From Acidobacteriaceae bacterium (GTDB lineage: Bacteria; Acidobacteriota; Terriglobia; Terriglobales; Acidobacteriaceae), in NCBI GenBank assembly GCA_027323885.1, contig DAHVZT010000131.1, positions 1-48,250 of the forward strand: a stretch of DNA of 48,250 nucleotides. Reading direction: 5' to 3'. Below are positions 25,932 through 35,449 of this stretch, in pieces; the stretch's first letter is position 1; the number at the start of each line of letters is the position of its first letter. The notes beneath the pieces were generated by a model, which saw only the letters and a list, made by a program, of their open reading frames with translations, had not been told where the DNA came from and did no database searches. The position numbers and the translations under genes are program-made.

Positions 25932-26717
25932 TCAATCCGTTGAGATGCGTCCGCAGCTCGTCTCCGCCCACGCTTCCGGCGTGACGAATTCGCAAAGCTC
26001 GCCACGCCGGGCGAGTTCGTCGCGCCAGGTAGCGATCAAGTGCGCGGTGGCGGCGACCGTGCGGCTTCGGTCCTGACCCAGGCATTGCTGTCCGCCATCG
26101 TGCAGCAATACATTCGTCCCGAAGCCGCGGGTCCGGTTTTTCCGGTAGCCCCGCATCACATTCTGCACAATCGTTTGCGACGCGATCGGTTTCCAATCGT
26201 AGCCCATCGCATTCCACATCACCGGGGTCAGGCCAAGCTCGCGCGCAGTGCGCAGAACGTCCGGCCTTCGCCCGCCATGGGGAGGACGAAACCATTGCAC
26301 CGGCTGACCCAGGGCATCCTCCAGCGCGGCGTTGCAGTCGCCTATCTCCTGGCGAACGGCGCGGCGGGAACGGAGTGGGAGCAGAGGGTGCGTCATCGTG
26401 TGGTTGCCGATCAGGTGCCCTGCAGCGGCGACCGCGCGGGCCAGCTCCGGCCGCTGGCGGACGAAGCGCCCGATCATAAAAAAGGTAGCCCGAACGTCAT
26501 TCTTCGCAAGAACATCCAGCAGATGCATCGTGTCCGGATCGTTCGGGCCATCGTCGAAGGTCAGCGCGATCTGGCGCGGGTTCTTGCCGGCGACTACGCA
26601 GCGTCCGAAAATCTGCGATGCCGGCCACATCGCCGCATACGCGTACGCACCCGCGGCCAGAGCCGCAGCCCCGCCGGCGGCCAGCAAGGTTCCAGGAATT
26701 GACGATGAACGGGCCAT
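25932..26717 (-). CDS. polysaccharide deacetylase (NodB/CE4 family)
   Basis: A 261-residue enzyme with an N-terminal membrane anchor or signal rich in Ala/Gly (IPGTLLAAGGAAALAAGAYAYA), followed by a NodB domain that removes N- or O-acetyl groups from glycans. Motif 1 TFDDGP (53-58) has the catalytic and metal Asp. Motif 2 is HTMTH (106-110). Motif 3 RPPHG (144-148) has His where Tyr or Trp is common. Motif 5 is LLHDGG (H206). The longer open frame to 26909 adds a low-quality N-terminus, and ATG 26717 follows AAGGA. Substrate unknown (peptidoglycan or exopolysaccharide). Confidence 0.85.
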   Translation of the reverse strand: MARSSSIPGTLLAAGGAAALAAGAYAYAAMWPASQIFGRCVVAGKNPRQIALTFDDGPNDPDTMHLLDVLAKNDVRATFFMIGRFVRQRPELARAVAAAGHLIGNHTMTHPLLPLRSRRAVRQEIGDCNAALEDALGQPVQWFRPPHGGRRPDVLRTARELGLTPVMWNAMGYDWKPIASQTIVQNVMRGYRKNRTRGFGTNVLLHDGGQQCLGQDRSRTVAATAHLIATWRDELARRGELCEFVTPEAWAETSCGRISTD

Positions 26718-26910
26718 TCCTTCGAGTGTACCGAAGCTGCCCTGGGCTGGCCTGGGGTGGGATGGGCCGCCATGTTGGCGGAGGTGAGTTCCCGCTCCGC
26801 ACCGGAATCCGCTATCCTCTAGCTGTTCCCCAGTCGTACACTTCAATGGGAGGCACTGGAGCAACTCTGTCATTCCTGTAAGACCGCTGCTCGGTTGCTT
26901 TTGGAACACA

Positions 26911-29142
26911 ATGCAGAGACAGATCCACCGAGCCGCTCCCTTGAACCCAAAGCTTCTCCGGGTGATCCTCGTTTTGCTTTTTACAGCACTCTGTTGCCCT
27001 GCCCGGCTGCATCCGCAAACCGTACCGCCGCAATCGGACCCATCCTCGCCGCACAGCGAATACTCGAACAGAATTCGCCAAAATTATAGCTTCCCGTTCG
27101 GCAAAGACATGCTCTCTGCTCCAGGAAATGCCTCGATCGAGGGCAACGATTTCGTGGAACCGGGCGCATTCCCCACTGCCACCTACTGTGCGCACTGCCA
27201 TCAGGAAGCGTATCGCCAGTGGCGGCAGGCACTCCATTCCAACTCCTTTCGCACGCCCTTCTATCGCACCAGCGTCAACCTGCTGATGAACACCAAGGGA
27301 ATCGAATTCGCCCGCCACTGCGACAGTTGCCACAACCCGATTGGAGTTTTCGCCGGAGCTCTGACAAAAAACTCGCAGGTCAACCATTCTTTTGATGAAG
27401 ATGGGCTGACGTGCATGACGTGTCATTCCATTCAGCAACTGAAGTCAACGAGCGGAAATGGGAGTTACGTCATGGGCATTCCGTCCGTGATGGTCAACGC
27501 GGAAGGGAAAAGAATTCCCGGTGAGGTCCCGTATTACCAGATCATGAACCACCCGGAAAGGCACTCCGCCGCAGTGATGAAAGATATCTACCGCAAGCCG
27601 GAGTTTTGTGCGGCGTGCCACAAAGCAAGCTTGCCCCATTCCATGAACGACTACAAATTCATTCGGGCCTTCACCGTCTACGACGAGTGGCAGACTTCCA
27701 AATTTTCGCAGCGCAATCCCCTGAATTTTTATCAGGCGGACTATGCCACATGTCAGAACTGCCACATGCCCCGGAATCCTCTTAACGGGTCGGACTACGG
27801 CGCGAAGCACGGCACGTTCGCATCCCACAGGTGGCTGGCGGGCAATACAGCAGTCCCGTTTTACTATGGCTTCGACACCCAGTTGCAAAAGACAATCGAT
27901 TTCCTTCGCTCGGGCAATTATCTGGACGTGGATCTATTCGCGCTCAAGCTGGGCGACGCACTGATCGCGCCATTAGGTACAAAGCCGTTCCGGCTGGAGC
28001 CGAAGGAAACTCTCGAGGTTCGAGTCGTCATTCAAAACAAAAACATCGGCCACTCGCTCGTCCCCGAGGTGCGCGACCTGTACGAGGCCTGGGTTGAATT
28101 TCTCGTCCAGGACGCCTCCGGCAAGGAGATTTATCACAGCGGATTCATCAAACCCGACGGCATGCTTGACCAGCGCGCACACAGCTTCACCAATCGGCCG
28201 GTGGACATCTATGGAGACTTCGTCGACAACCACGAGGTATGGACGATCCATTCCGTGGCCTATGACAACACCATCCAGTCAGGCAGGTCAGCGCTGGTGC
28301 GCTATCAATTCCAGATTCCTGGCAACGTAAAAGGCCCTCTGACCGTGACCGCGCGGGTGAACTATCGCCATTTTCGGCAGAGCTATCTGAACAACGTATT
28401 TGGCCCGGATCATCCCGCCTACCCGGTGGTCCAGATGGCCTCGCGCACGCAAACCTTCGCAATTGGAGAGAATGCGCCAACTCCGCCAAAGCCTGGCGAG
28501 AATCCGGAATGGATGCGATGGAACAATTACGGTATCGGACTGATGGACGAGCAGCAATACGCTGAAGCGATTCAGGCTTTTCAGCAGGTTGTCAGGCTTC
28601 GGCCGGATTACGCGGACGGCTACACCAACATAGCTCTCACCAATCTCCAGTGGGAGAAATACTCCGCCGCGCGCCCTGACCTCGAGAAGGCTCTCGCCCT
28701 CAGTCCTCACAATGCCCGCGCCCTCTATTATCTGGCCATCATTGAAAAGCGTTCCGGACACCCGGCTGCCGAACTGGCGGATTTGCAGCAGGTGATCACC
28801 CAATATCCGCAGGCGCGAGATCCCCGGCGGGAACTTGGCGTCTACTACATGCAGCAGCATGAGTACAAAGAAGCATTGACGCAGTTCAAAACCCTGCAGG
28901 CGATCGACCCGGACGACGTAGCTGCGCACTACAATCTTTCTCTTCTTTACCGCCGCATGGGACTCAAGGACAAAGCCGCCGAGCAGGCCGCGCTTTACGC
29001 GTCCAAGGTGGTGGATCCCCGGGCGCCTACGTATTCCCTGGACTATCTTCGCAGCCACCCGGAGATCGGCCCGGAAAGCGATCTCTGGCACCTTCATACC
29101 GACATGGCTGACCCCGCGCCGCCTGTTCCTAAGCCGCAGTAG
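26911..29142 (+). CDS. exported pentaheme cytochrome c fused to TPR domain
   Basis: A 743-residue protein with a signal segment (LLRVILVLLFTALCCPARLHP). It carries five CXXCH heme-binding motifs: CAHCH (Cys93), CDSCH (137), CMTCH (168), CAACH (233) and CQNCH (281). The region around Y-C-x-x-C-H plus QWRQALHSNSFRTPF resembles cytochrome c554-type domains. A beta-rich domain follows (about 350-530). TPR repeats from about 540 (YGIGLMDEQQYAEAIQAFQQVVRLRPDYADGY onward) end the protein. Such fusions are frequent in Acidobacteriota and Verrucomicrobiota, and their electron partners are unknown. The CRTAC1 gene starts 18 bases downstream. ATG 26911 lacks an obvious ribosome site. Confidence 0.88.
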   Translation: MQRQIHRAAPLNPKLLRVILVLLFTALCCPARLHPQTVPPQSDPSSPHSEYSNRIRQNYSFPFGKDMLSAPGNASIEGNDFVEPGAFPTATYCAHCHQEAYRQWRQALHSNSFRTPFYRTSVNLLMNTKGIEFARHCDSCHNPIGVFAGALTKNSQVNHSFDEDGLTCMTCHSIQQLKSTSGNGSYVMGIPSVMVNAEGKRIPGEVPYYQIMNHPERHSAAVMKDIYRKPEFCAACHKASLPHSMNDYKFIRAFTVYDEWQTSKFSQRNPLNFYQADYATCQNCHMPRNPLNGSDYGAKHGTFASHRWLAGNTAVPFYYGFDTQLQKTIDFLRSGNYLDVDLFALKLGDALIAPLGTKPFRLEPKETLEVRVVIQNKNIGHSLVPEVRDLYEAWVEFLVQDASGKEIYHSGFIKPDGMLDQRAHSFTNRPVDIYGDFVDNHEVWTIHSVAYDNTIQSGRSALVRYQFQIPGNVKGPLTVTARVNYRHFRQSYLNNVFGPDHPAYPVVQMASRTQTFAIGENAPTPPKPGENPEWMRWNNYGIGLMDEQQYAEAIQAFQQVVRLRPDYADGYTNIALTNLQWEKYSAARPDLEKALALSPHNARALYYLAIIEKRSGHPAAELADLQQVITQYPQARDPRRELGVYYMQQHEYKEALTQFKTLQAIDPDDVAAHYNLSLLYRRMGLKDKAAEQAALYASKVVDPRAPTYSLDYLRSHPEIGPESDLWHLHTDMADPAPPVPKPQ

Positions 29143-29160
29143 TCTGAGACAATACCCATC

Positions 29161-31086
29161 ATGCGTTGGACTCGCCGCAGTTTCCTCCATTCCTTAAGCC
29201 GCACCGCTCTTGTTCTCCCCTTGGCCGACGTGCTCGCCATGGCAACCCCGCCCTGGGCAAGAGGGCAGCAGGCGCAGACAGGCGCGCCGGCAATCGGCCC
29301 AACAGAGCGGAAGTATGACGCAAAACCGATGCCTCCTCCGCCCGGCCCGCGCTCGCCCATTGAAGGAACCCCGCTGGGCGTCAGTTTTGTGGATGTCGCG
29401 AAACAGTCGGGCCTGGATGTTGAGATCATCTATGGAGGCGTGGGAGAGAACAAATATCTGCTTGAAACCACTGGCTGCGGCGTCGCGTTCTACGACTACG
29501 ACGATGATGGATGGATCGATATTTTTCTGGTAAACGGCTGGAGGCTGGAAGGATTCGAAAAAGGTGCGGAGCCGCACTGTCACCTTTTCAAAAACAATCG
29601 TGACGGCACCTTTACGGACGTATCGAAAGGCTCCGGCCTGGAACATCGAACCGGTTGGGGTCAGGCTTGTTGTGTCGGTGACTACGATAATGATGGCCGC
29701 GACGACCTGTTCGTCACCTACTACGGACAGAACGCGCTCTACCGTAATAACGGCGACGGCACCTTCACCGACGTCACCGAGAAAGCAGGCCTGATCCAGC
29801 CGGGTCCCAAGACGCGCTGGAACACCGGTTGTACTTTCGTGGATTACGATCGCGATGGCCATCTCGACCTTTTTGTCGCCAACTACGTCGATCTTCAGCT
29901 CGCCGACTGGCCATTGCCGAAAGCCGGGCCATGCACCTATAAAGGAATCCTCGTAGCCTGCGGGCCGCCTGGCCTGCCCGGCGGAAAAAATATCCTGTAC
30001 CACAATAACGGCAATGGAACTTTCACCGATGTCAGCCAGAAAGCCGGCATTTGGAACGTCATCGGCACCTACGGCCTGAGCGTTGCCGCCTCCGACCTGA
30101 ACAACAGCGGCTGGCCTGATATTTACGTGGCCAACGACTCCGCCGCGGCGACTCTTTACGAGAACCAGAAGGACGGCACCTTCAAAGACGTTGCTGTGGA
30201 TTCGGGCGCTGCTCTCTCGCCCAGCGGTCTTCCGCAGGCCGGGATGGGCGTGGCCATTGGAGACTACAACCGCGACGGCACTCTGGACATCGTGAAAACG
30301 AACTTTTCCGGCGATACCGATTCCCTGTACGCAAACCTGGGAGACGGCAGCTTCGAGGACCGGACCTATCCCGGCGGACTGGGAATGAACACTCGACTGC
30401 TCGGCTGGGGAGTCGGCTTTTTCGACATGGACAACGACGGATGGCTGGACATTCTCATGTCGAACGGCCATGTGTATCCGGAGGTGGACAAGTCCAACGC
30501 CGACCTGACCTACGCGGAACACAAATATCTATACCGTAACCTGCACAACGGACGTTTTGAAGATGTCACCAAGGAGAGTGGCCCCGGAATTATGGAGCGC
30601 GCGCCAGCCAGGGGCTGCGCTTTCGGAGATTATGACAACGATGGTGTCATCGATGTGGTCGTCAATTGCGTGAACTCAATCCCGCAATTGCTGCGATGCG
30701 ACTCCACATTGTCCCGCAACTGGGTCAAGATCAAGCTGGCTGGCGTGAAGTCGAACCGAACAGGAATCGGGAGCCGGGTGACCGTGAAAGCCCGGACCAC
30801 CGCCGGATCGCAACAACCACTGGTACAAATAGACGAGCTGCGCAGCGGAGGCAGCTACTTCTCTCAAAATGATCTACGCATGCACTTCGGTCTTGACCAG
30901 GCCAAGGTCGTCGATTTGATCGAAGTTCGATGGCTGAGCGGTCAGGTGGACCAATGGAAAAATCTCGATGTCAATCGCCTGTATGTCTTGCAGGAAGGTG
31001 GAAAACTTCTGCGCGCGGAGACGCTGAAGCCTGCGCGAGGAAGAAAGACAAACTCGGGTTCCAAGAGTAGTGCGCGTGGTCTTTAG
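29161..31086 (+). CDS. Tat-exported CRTAC1-type protein (VCBS/FG-GAP repeats, ASPIC/UnbV)
   Basis: 641 residues. The N-terminus WTRRSFLHSLSRTALVLPLADVLA is a twin-arginine signal. The body is a seven-bladed-propeller type array of FG-GAP/VCBS repeats. Many have the calcium-binding pattern D-x-D-x-D-G, for example YDYDDDGWIDIFLVNG, GDYDNDGRDDLFV, DYDRDGHLDLFVANY and FDMDNDGWLDILMSNGHVYPE. The end (SNRTGIGSRVTVKAR ... DELRSGGSYFSQNDLRMHFGLDQAKVVDLIEVRWLSG) is the ASPIC/UnbV domain. The function of bacterial CRTAC1 proteins is not established; surface binding is a reasonable guess. It follows the pentaheme gene by 18 bases and overlaps the next gene. Confidence 0.9.
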   Translation: MRWTRRSFLHSLSRTALVLPLADVLAMATPPWARGQQAQTGAPAIGPTERKYDAKPMPPPPGPRSPIEGTPLGVSFVDVAKQSGLDVEIIYGGVGENKYLLETTGCGVAFYDYDDDGWIDIFLVNGWRLEGFEKGAEPHCHLFKNNRDGTFTDVSKGSGLEHRTGWGQACCVGDYDNDGRDDLFVTYYGQNALYRNNGDGTFTDVTEKAGLIQPGPKTRWNTGCTFVDYDRDGHLDLFVANYVDLQLADWPLPKAGPCTYKGILVACGPPGLPGGKNILYHNNGNGTFTDVSQKAGIWNVIGTYGLSVAASDLNNSGWPDIYVANDSAAATLYENQKDGTFKDVAVDSGAALSPSGLPQAGMGVAIGDYNRDGTLDIVKTNFSGDTDSLYANLGDGSFEDRTYPGGLGMNTRLLGWGVGFFDMDNDGWLDILMSNGHVYPEVDKSNADLTYAEHKYLYRNLHNGRFEDVTKESGPGIMERAPARGCAFGDYDNDGVIDVVVNCVNSIPQLLRCDSTLSRNWVKIKLAGVKSNRTGIGSRVTVKARTTAGSQQPLVQIDELRSGGSYFSQNDLRMHFGLDQAKVVDLIEVRWLSGQVDQWKNLDVNRLYVLQEGGKLLRAETLKPARGRKTNSGSKSSARGL

Positions 31087-31582
31087 ATTTCCTGCGCCGC
31101 GCTGGGTCGCGTTGGTTGCTGCGCTGTTCCTCTCCGCATCTTGCCACGCCCAGAAGACTTGCCCCTGGATGAATGCTGCCACAGCGGCAGGATTTCTCGG
31201 TGGTCCTGTCACGAGTGCCGTTCTTCCCGCAGGCAAGGATTCCCAGGATGCCACCTGCGATTTCGTCTCGCAACATGCAAAAGGACAGTCCACACTGAAG
31301 ATCGTCGTGGCGACCATGGGCCATCCACGCCAGCAATTTGAAAGCTATGCGCGGCAGTGCGGCACCAACGCGGTACCGCTCAAAGCGATCGGGAATGAGG
31401 CAATCGAATGTGCGGCCGATACCAGCAGCGGAAGGTCGGTGCGCGTGATCGGCAGAGTACGAAATCGTGCCTTTGTTGTCACGGTCAACAATCTTCTGTC
31501 GGATGGTGTGGCAGCTTCACAAAACGAGCAGATGGAGAAAACGAGACATGTTGCGGAGCAGGTCTCCGAGGCCCTGTATTGA
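31070..31582 (+). CDS. secreted protein of unknown function
   Basis: 170 residues. It starts with GTG 31070 inside the CRTAC1 gene (17-base overlap) and has a signal peptide WVALVAALFLSASCHAQ. The mature part has four Cys (TCPWMN, ATCDFV, RQCGTN, IECAAD) that could form two disulfides, and an alternating beta/alpha pattern ending MEKTRHVAEQVSEALY. I recognise no family. It is translationally coupled to the CRTAC1 gene, and its other side faces a convergent CRTAC1 paralogue. Confidence 0.65.
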   Translation: MRVVFRFPAPRWVALVAALFLSASCHAQKTCPWMNAATAAGFLGGPVTSAVLPAGKDSQDATCDFVSQHAKGQSTLKIVVATMGHPRQQFESYARQCGTNAVPLKAIGNEAIECAADTSSGRSVRVIGRVRNRAFVVTVNNLLSDGVAASQNEQMEKTRHVAEQVSEALY

Positions 31583-31626
31583 TGTTGATCCAAATGCCTG
31601 CAGAGCTATTTCACTTCCTGCAACTT

Positions 31627-33510
31627 TCATCGCAGGCGGACGGCCTTCTTTTGTAGTCCCGGCAGGATGACACTTTCCACGGCCGGACTGCCTTCTGTAG
31701 CTACGTAGAGACGGTTCACCTCCAAATTTCTGAACGTGTCCACATGGCCCGACGGCCACTTGATCTCCAGCAAATCCACAACCTGTGCGTCGTTGAGCCC
31801 GAAGTGAATTCTCAGGTCATTCTGCGAGAAATAACTGCCTCCGCTGCGCACCTCGTCGATCTGTATCAGTGGCTGTTTCGAATCCGGGGTCATTTTCGCC
31901 AACACCCGGATGCGCGCGCCGATTCCCGAACGGTTCGACTTCACGCCGACGGTTTTCACCTTGATCCAGCTTCGTTTCCATTGCGATTCGCAACGCAGAA
32001 GTTGAGGAAAAGTATTCACGCAGTTTACAATAATATCGACAACTCCGTCGTTGTCGTAATCTCCAAAAGCACATCCGCGCCCCGGAACGGGTTTCGCCAT
32101 GCCCGGTCCGGCCTGATCCGTCACATCCTGGAATCTTCCGTTGTGTAAATTTCGATAAAGATACTTGTGCTCGGCATAGGGAGCCTCTGTTTTCGAACCG
32201 TTCACCTCCGGATAGACATGGCCGTTCGTCATAAAAATATCCAGCCAGCCGTCATTATCCATGTCGAAGAACCCTACACCCCAGCCCAAATAACGAGTAT
32301 TAATTCCCAGGCCGGAGAGATAGGTATGATCTTCAAATGTTCCGTCCCCCAGGTTGGTATATAAGGAATCCGTATCACCCGCGAAATTGGTTTTAACAAT
32401 GTCGAGATTGCCATCTCTGTTGTAATCGCCGACGCCCACGCCCATGCCCGCCTGCGGTCTTCCATCGGGAGAAAGGGCCGCGCCCGCTTCAATCGCAACG
32501 TCCTTGAAGGTCCCATCTTTTTGGTTTTGATAAAGCGTCGCTGCCGTCGAATCGTTCGCCACATAGATATCGGGCCAGCCATCGTTGTTGAAATCCGCTA
32601 CGGCTACGCTCAACCCGTAGGTTCCCTCCGTATCCCACATGCCGGCCTTTTCTGAAACGTCGGAAAACGTTCCATCGCCGTTGTTGTGGTAAAGCAGGTT
32701 TTTGCCGCCGGGGAGGCCGGGCGGCCCACACGCAACCGGGATGCTTTTGTATCGGCAGGCGCCGGATGCTGATGTTGGCGCAGTCTTCAAATCCAGGTCA
32801 ATGTAATTGGCCACAAAGAGATCGAGATGCCCGTCGCGGTCATAATCCAGAAAAGCGCAGCCGGTATTCCATCGTGTTCTGGATTGGCGCAAGCCCGCCT
32901 TCTCCGTTACATCATGAAATGTTCCGTCTCCGTTGTTGTGAAACAGAGAATTTTGCCCATAGTAGCTGACGAACAGGTCGTCGTATCCGTCGTTGTCGTA
33001 ATCGCCGACACAGCATCCCTGTCCCCATCCGCTCCGGGCCAGTCCTGCCTTGTGGGTAACATCCTGAAATGTACCGTCGCGATTGTTTTTGAAGAGGTGG
33101 CAGGTCGGAATGTTCGCTCCGGTGAAGCCTTCCAGACGCCATCCGTTGACCAGAAAGATATCCAGCCACCCGTCATGGTCGTAATCGTAGAAGGCAACGC
33201 CGCACCCGGTCGTTTCCAGCAGGTATTTGTTGTTCTTTACGCCTCCATAGATCGTCTCCACGTTGAGTCCCGCGCGGTGAACCTCGTCAAAGAAGGCGAC
33301 GCCAAGAGGCGTGCCTGCGATGGGCGAGGCCGGACCGGGCGGAGGCGGCTTCGGAGTTGCCTCGTAGGCGCGCTCGGCTCCCGCGGTCTGCTGCGCGGCT
33401 GCAGCCGCCCTGTTCCATGGCGGCACAGCCATCCAAAGCACCTCCGCAAACGGCAGCACCAGGGCAGTCTTGCTAAGGGACTGGAGAAATTTCCGGCGAG
33501 TAAAAGACAT
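31627..33510 (-). CDS. Tat-exported CRTAC1-type protein, close paralogue of the 29161 gene
   Basis: 627 residues from ATG 33510 (GGAAAG upstream); a longer open frame to 33561 is not used. The signal FTRRKFLQSLSKTALVLPFAE matches the Tat pattern. The protein follows the 29161 product almost block for block (GTPLGVAFFDE, YGGVKNNKYLLETTGCGVAFYDYDHDGW, WGVGFFDMDNDGWLDIFMTNGHVYPEV, RSGGSYFSQNDLRIHFGL). By eye it is identical at clearly more than half of positions, so the two are recent-looking paralogues placed in inverted orientation. Upstream on the same strand are two TPR genes and the TonB receptor. Confidence 0.9.
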   Translation of the reverse strand: MSFTRRKFLQSLSKTALVLPFAEVLWMAVPPWNRAAAAAQQTAGAERAYEATPKPPPPGPASPIAGTPLGVAFFDEVHRAGLNVETIYGGVKNNKYLLETTGCGVAFYDYDHDGWLDIFLVNGWRLEGFTGANIPTCHLFKNNRDGTFQDVTHKAGLARSGWGQGCCVGDYDNDGYDDLFVSYYGQNSLFHNNGDGTFHDVTEKAGLRQSRTRWNTGCAFLDYDRDGHLDLFVANYIDLDLKTAPTSASGACRYKSIPVACGPPGLPGGKNLLYHNNGDGTFSDVSEKAGMWDTEGTYGLSVAVADFNNDGWPDIYVANDSTAATLYQNQKDGTFKDVAIEAGAALSPDGRPQAGMGVGVGDYNRDGNLDIVKTNFAGDTDSLYTNLGDGTFEDHTYLSGLGINTRYLGWGVGFFDMDNDGWLDIFMTNGHVYPEVNGSKTEAPYAEHKYLYRNLHNGRFQDVTDQAGPGMAKPVPGRGCAFGDYDNDGVVDIIVNCVNTFPQLLRCESQWKRSWIKVKTVGVKSNRSGIGARIRVLAKMTPDSKQPLIQIDEVRSGGSYFSQNDLRIHFGLNDAQVVDLLEIKWPSGHVDTFRNLEVNRLYVATEGSPAVESVILPGLQKKAVRLR

Positions 33511-33591
33511 TCCAACTTTCCTGCGGCAACGCGACTCGCATTCCGTCAGCCGGAGCCGCATTCATTCCGTAAAGGTGAGCGCCTCTGGGCC

Positions 33592-35430
33592 TTAGTGGCT
33601 GGGCGATTGCAAAGCGTCCGCGCTGCGCCGTGCTGCTGCCGCGTCGGCCGATTTTCCCTGTTTGTCCAAAGCTGCGGCGAGTCCAAGATAAGCCTCAGCA
33701 TATTTCGGGTCGTCCCGAATCGCGTCCTGGTACTGCTCGATCGCCTGACTGATGTCGCCTTTCTCCATGAGCGATTTTGCGGTGTTGGTCGCAAATGTGG
33801 CTCGCTGGTGGTTGGCTCCCTGCCTCATAAGGTCCGCAGCTTTCTTGCGGTAAGTTGCCGCCTCCGCTCTCTTGCCTTGCTGGGCCAGAATGCTGGCCAG
33901 GGTGATATAACCGCTGGGCTGGTCCGGCTGCTGCTGAATGGATTCCGTCAATGCTGCGACAGCCTGGGGCAGCTTGTTCTGCTGCCGATAGACACTGCCT
34001 AGGATTGACCATCCATCCGCGTTCCTCGGACGCATCTGCAGGGCGGTCTGCAACTGCTTCTCGGAATCGTCAAACCTGCCCTCCTGCATATAAAGAATAC
34101 CCAGCGTGTAGTGCGGCTCCGGCAAATCGGGGTCGAGATTGGAAGCAAGCTCCAGCTCTTTTACGGCAGCCGAGACGTTGTCCTTGAGCTTATAGGCTAA
34201 CCCCAAATCATAATGGAGCTGAGCATCTTGCGGGCTGACCTGCAGTCCCGACTCGAAGCTTGCGATCGCATCATCCAGATCGCTTTCCTGCAAATAGGCG
34301 GACCCAAGATCCTGATAGATCGTCGTGTCCTTCGGATTGAGCCGCATTGCGTTCCGATACAGTCCAACCGCTTCTTTCGCGTTTCCCGTCTGCACCAGCG
34401 CCAGGGCTAAATCGATCATGGTGCTAACGTCCGAAGGGCGCGCGGCAAGCACTTCGCGAAACAGCGGAATCGCTTCTTTTTCATGGTCCGCCCCCTGCAG
34501 CGCGACTGCAAGACGATATTTCGTTTCGGGCGAGCTGGGATCCAGGGCGAGCGCTTTCTGCAGTGGCGCAATCGCTTTCTCGTCCTCACCCATCGCGATC
34601 CACGCGTCTCCCAGTTCCAATTCCGGCTGCGGGCTTTGCGGCAGGAGTTTCGCCGCCGTTTCCAGCTCTGGCGTTGCATCCTGCGCCTGCCCGTCGGCCA
34701 GCATGGCCACTCCGAGATGCAGGTGAGCGTTGCCATTGTTCTGGTCCACCGTGATCGCCTGACGGAATTCTTCCTTCGCCTCTGCCCAACGCTTCTGCTG
34801 GGCGTAGAGCGATCCGAGCTCATCGTGAATCTCACTCGAATTCTGCCCCTGATTTTCGTGCCGCTGCAAGAGCGCCATCGCTTCCGTTGTGCGGCCAGTT
34901 CCCGCCAGACAACGCGCATAGGCGAGCGTCACATCCTGGGGCAACGAATCACCCCGCTTCGCACCATTTGCCTGGTCCAGGCGCTGAAAGAGCGGGATGG
35001 CTTTCCGGTACTCCCCAGTCGCCGCGTATGCCATTGCCAGGTTCGTCCTTGCGGAGCGATCCTCCGGCTTAAGAGCAACGGATCGGCGAAGCTCGGCAAT
35101 CGCTGCCGGATACCTCCCCGCTTGCAAGAGCACCGCCCCCAGGGCGCTATGGCCCTCCTCAAGCTGCGGCATCAATCGCACCACCTGTTCGAAATCCCGA
35201 AGCGCCGAAGCGAGATCGTTACGGGCAACAGCCGCATAACCGGCATGGAAAGCCACATCCGCCTGGTGAATACGCACACTTTGCGGCGGCGTAGCGCCCG
35301 CGGACCCCTGAGGCGATTGCATCGCATAGAGATAAGGAAGAGAACAGAGCGACAGAGACACTCCCGCGGAGATCTTGAGAACGGGCAATACTTTTGAGCA
35401 TTTCCGCCAGGTTGCAGATACGAAATGCAT
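33592..35430 (-). CDS. exported TPR-repeat protein (612 aa)
   Basis: After an N-terminal hydrophobic segment (VLPVLKISAGVSLSLCSLPYLYAM) the rest is made almost wholly of 34-residue TPR units, about a dozen or more. Examples are HSALGAVLLQAGRYPAAIAELRRSVALKPED, IYQDLGSAYLQESDLDDAIASFESGLQVSPQ and PHYTLGILYMQEGRFDDSEKQLQTALQMRP. TPRs are protein-protein scaffolds, and no catalytic domain is present. It lies 19 bases after another TPR gene and 81 bases before the CRTAC1 gene, so it likely serves the same complex. Confidence 0.88.
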   Translation of the reverse strand: MHFVSATWRKCSKVLPVLKISAGVSLSLCSLPYLYAMQSPQGSAGATPPQSVRIHQADVAFHAGYAAVARNDLASALRDFEQVVRLMPQLEEGHSALGAVLLQAGRYPAAIAELRRSVALKPEDRSARTNLAMAYAATGEYRKAIPLFQRLDQANGAKRGDSLPQDVTLAYARCLAGTGRTTEAMALLQRHENQGQNSSEIHDELGSLYAQQKRWAEAKEEFRQAITVDQNNGNAHLHLGVAMLADGQAQDATPELETAAKLLPQSPQPELELGDAWIAMGEDEKAIAPLQKALALDPSSPETKYRLAVALQGADHEKEAIPLFREVLAARPSDVSTMIDLALALVQTGNAKEAVGLYRNAMRLNPKDTTIYQDLGSAYLQESDLDDAIASFESGLQVSPQDAQLHYDLGLAYKLKDNVSAAVKELELASNLDPDLPEPHYTLGILYMQEGRFDDSEKQLQTALQMRPRNADGWSILGSVYRQQNKLPQAVAALTESIQQQPDQPSGYITLASILAQQGKRAEAATYRKKAADLMRQGANHQRATFATNTAKSLMEKGDISQAIEQYQDAIRDDPKYAEAYLGLAAALDKQGKSADAAAARRSADALQSPSH

Positions 35431-35449
35431 GGTTGGATACTACCGCAAT

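Noticed and set aside
32827-34002. 391-codon plus-strand frame
   Set aside because: Antisense to a CRTAC1 gene and a TPR gene whose domains are clear; no domain of its own.
28500-35400. Periodic repeats in TPR and FG-GAP genes as possible DNA repeat arrays or CRISPR
   Set aside because: The periodicity is at protein level (34-residue TPRs and calcium-loop repeats). DNA units are not identical and there are no uniform spacers.
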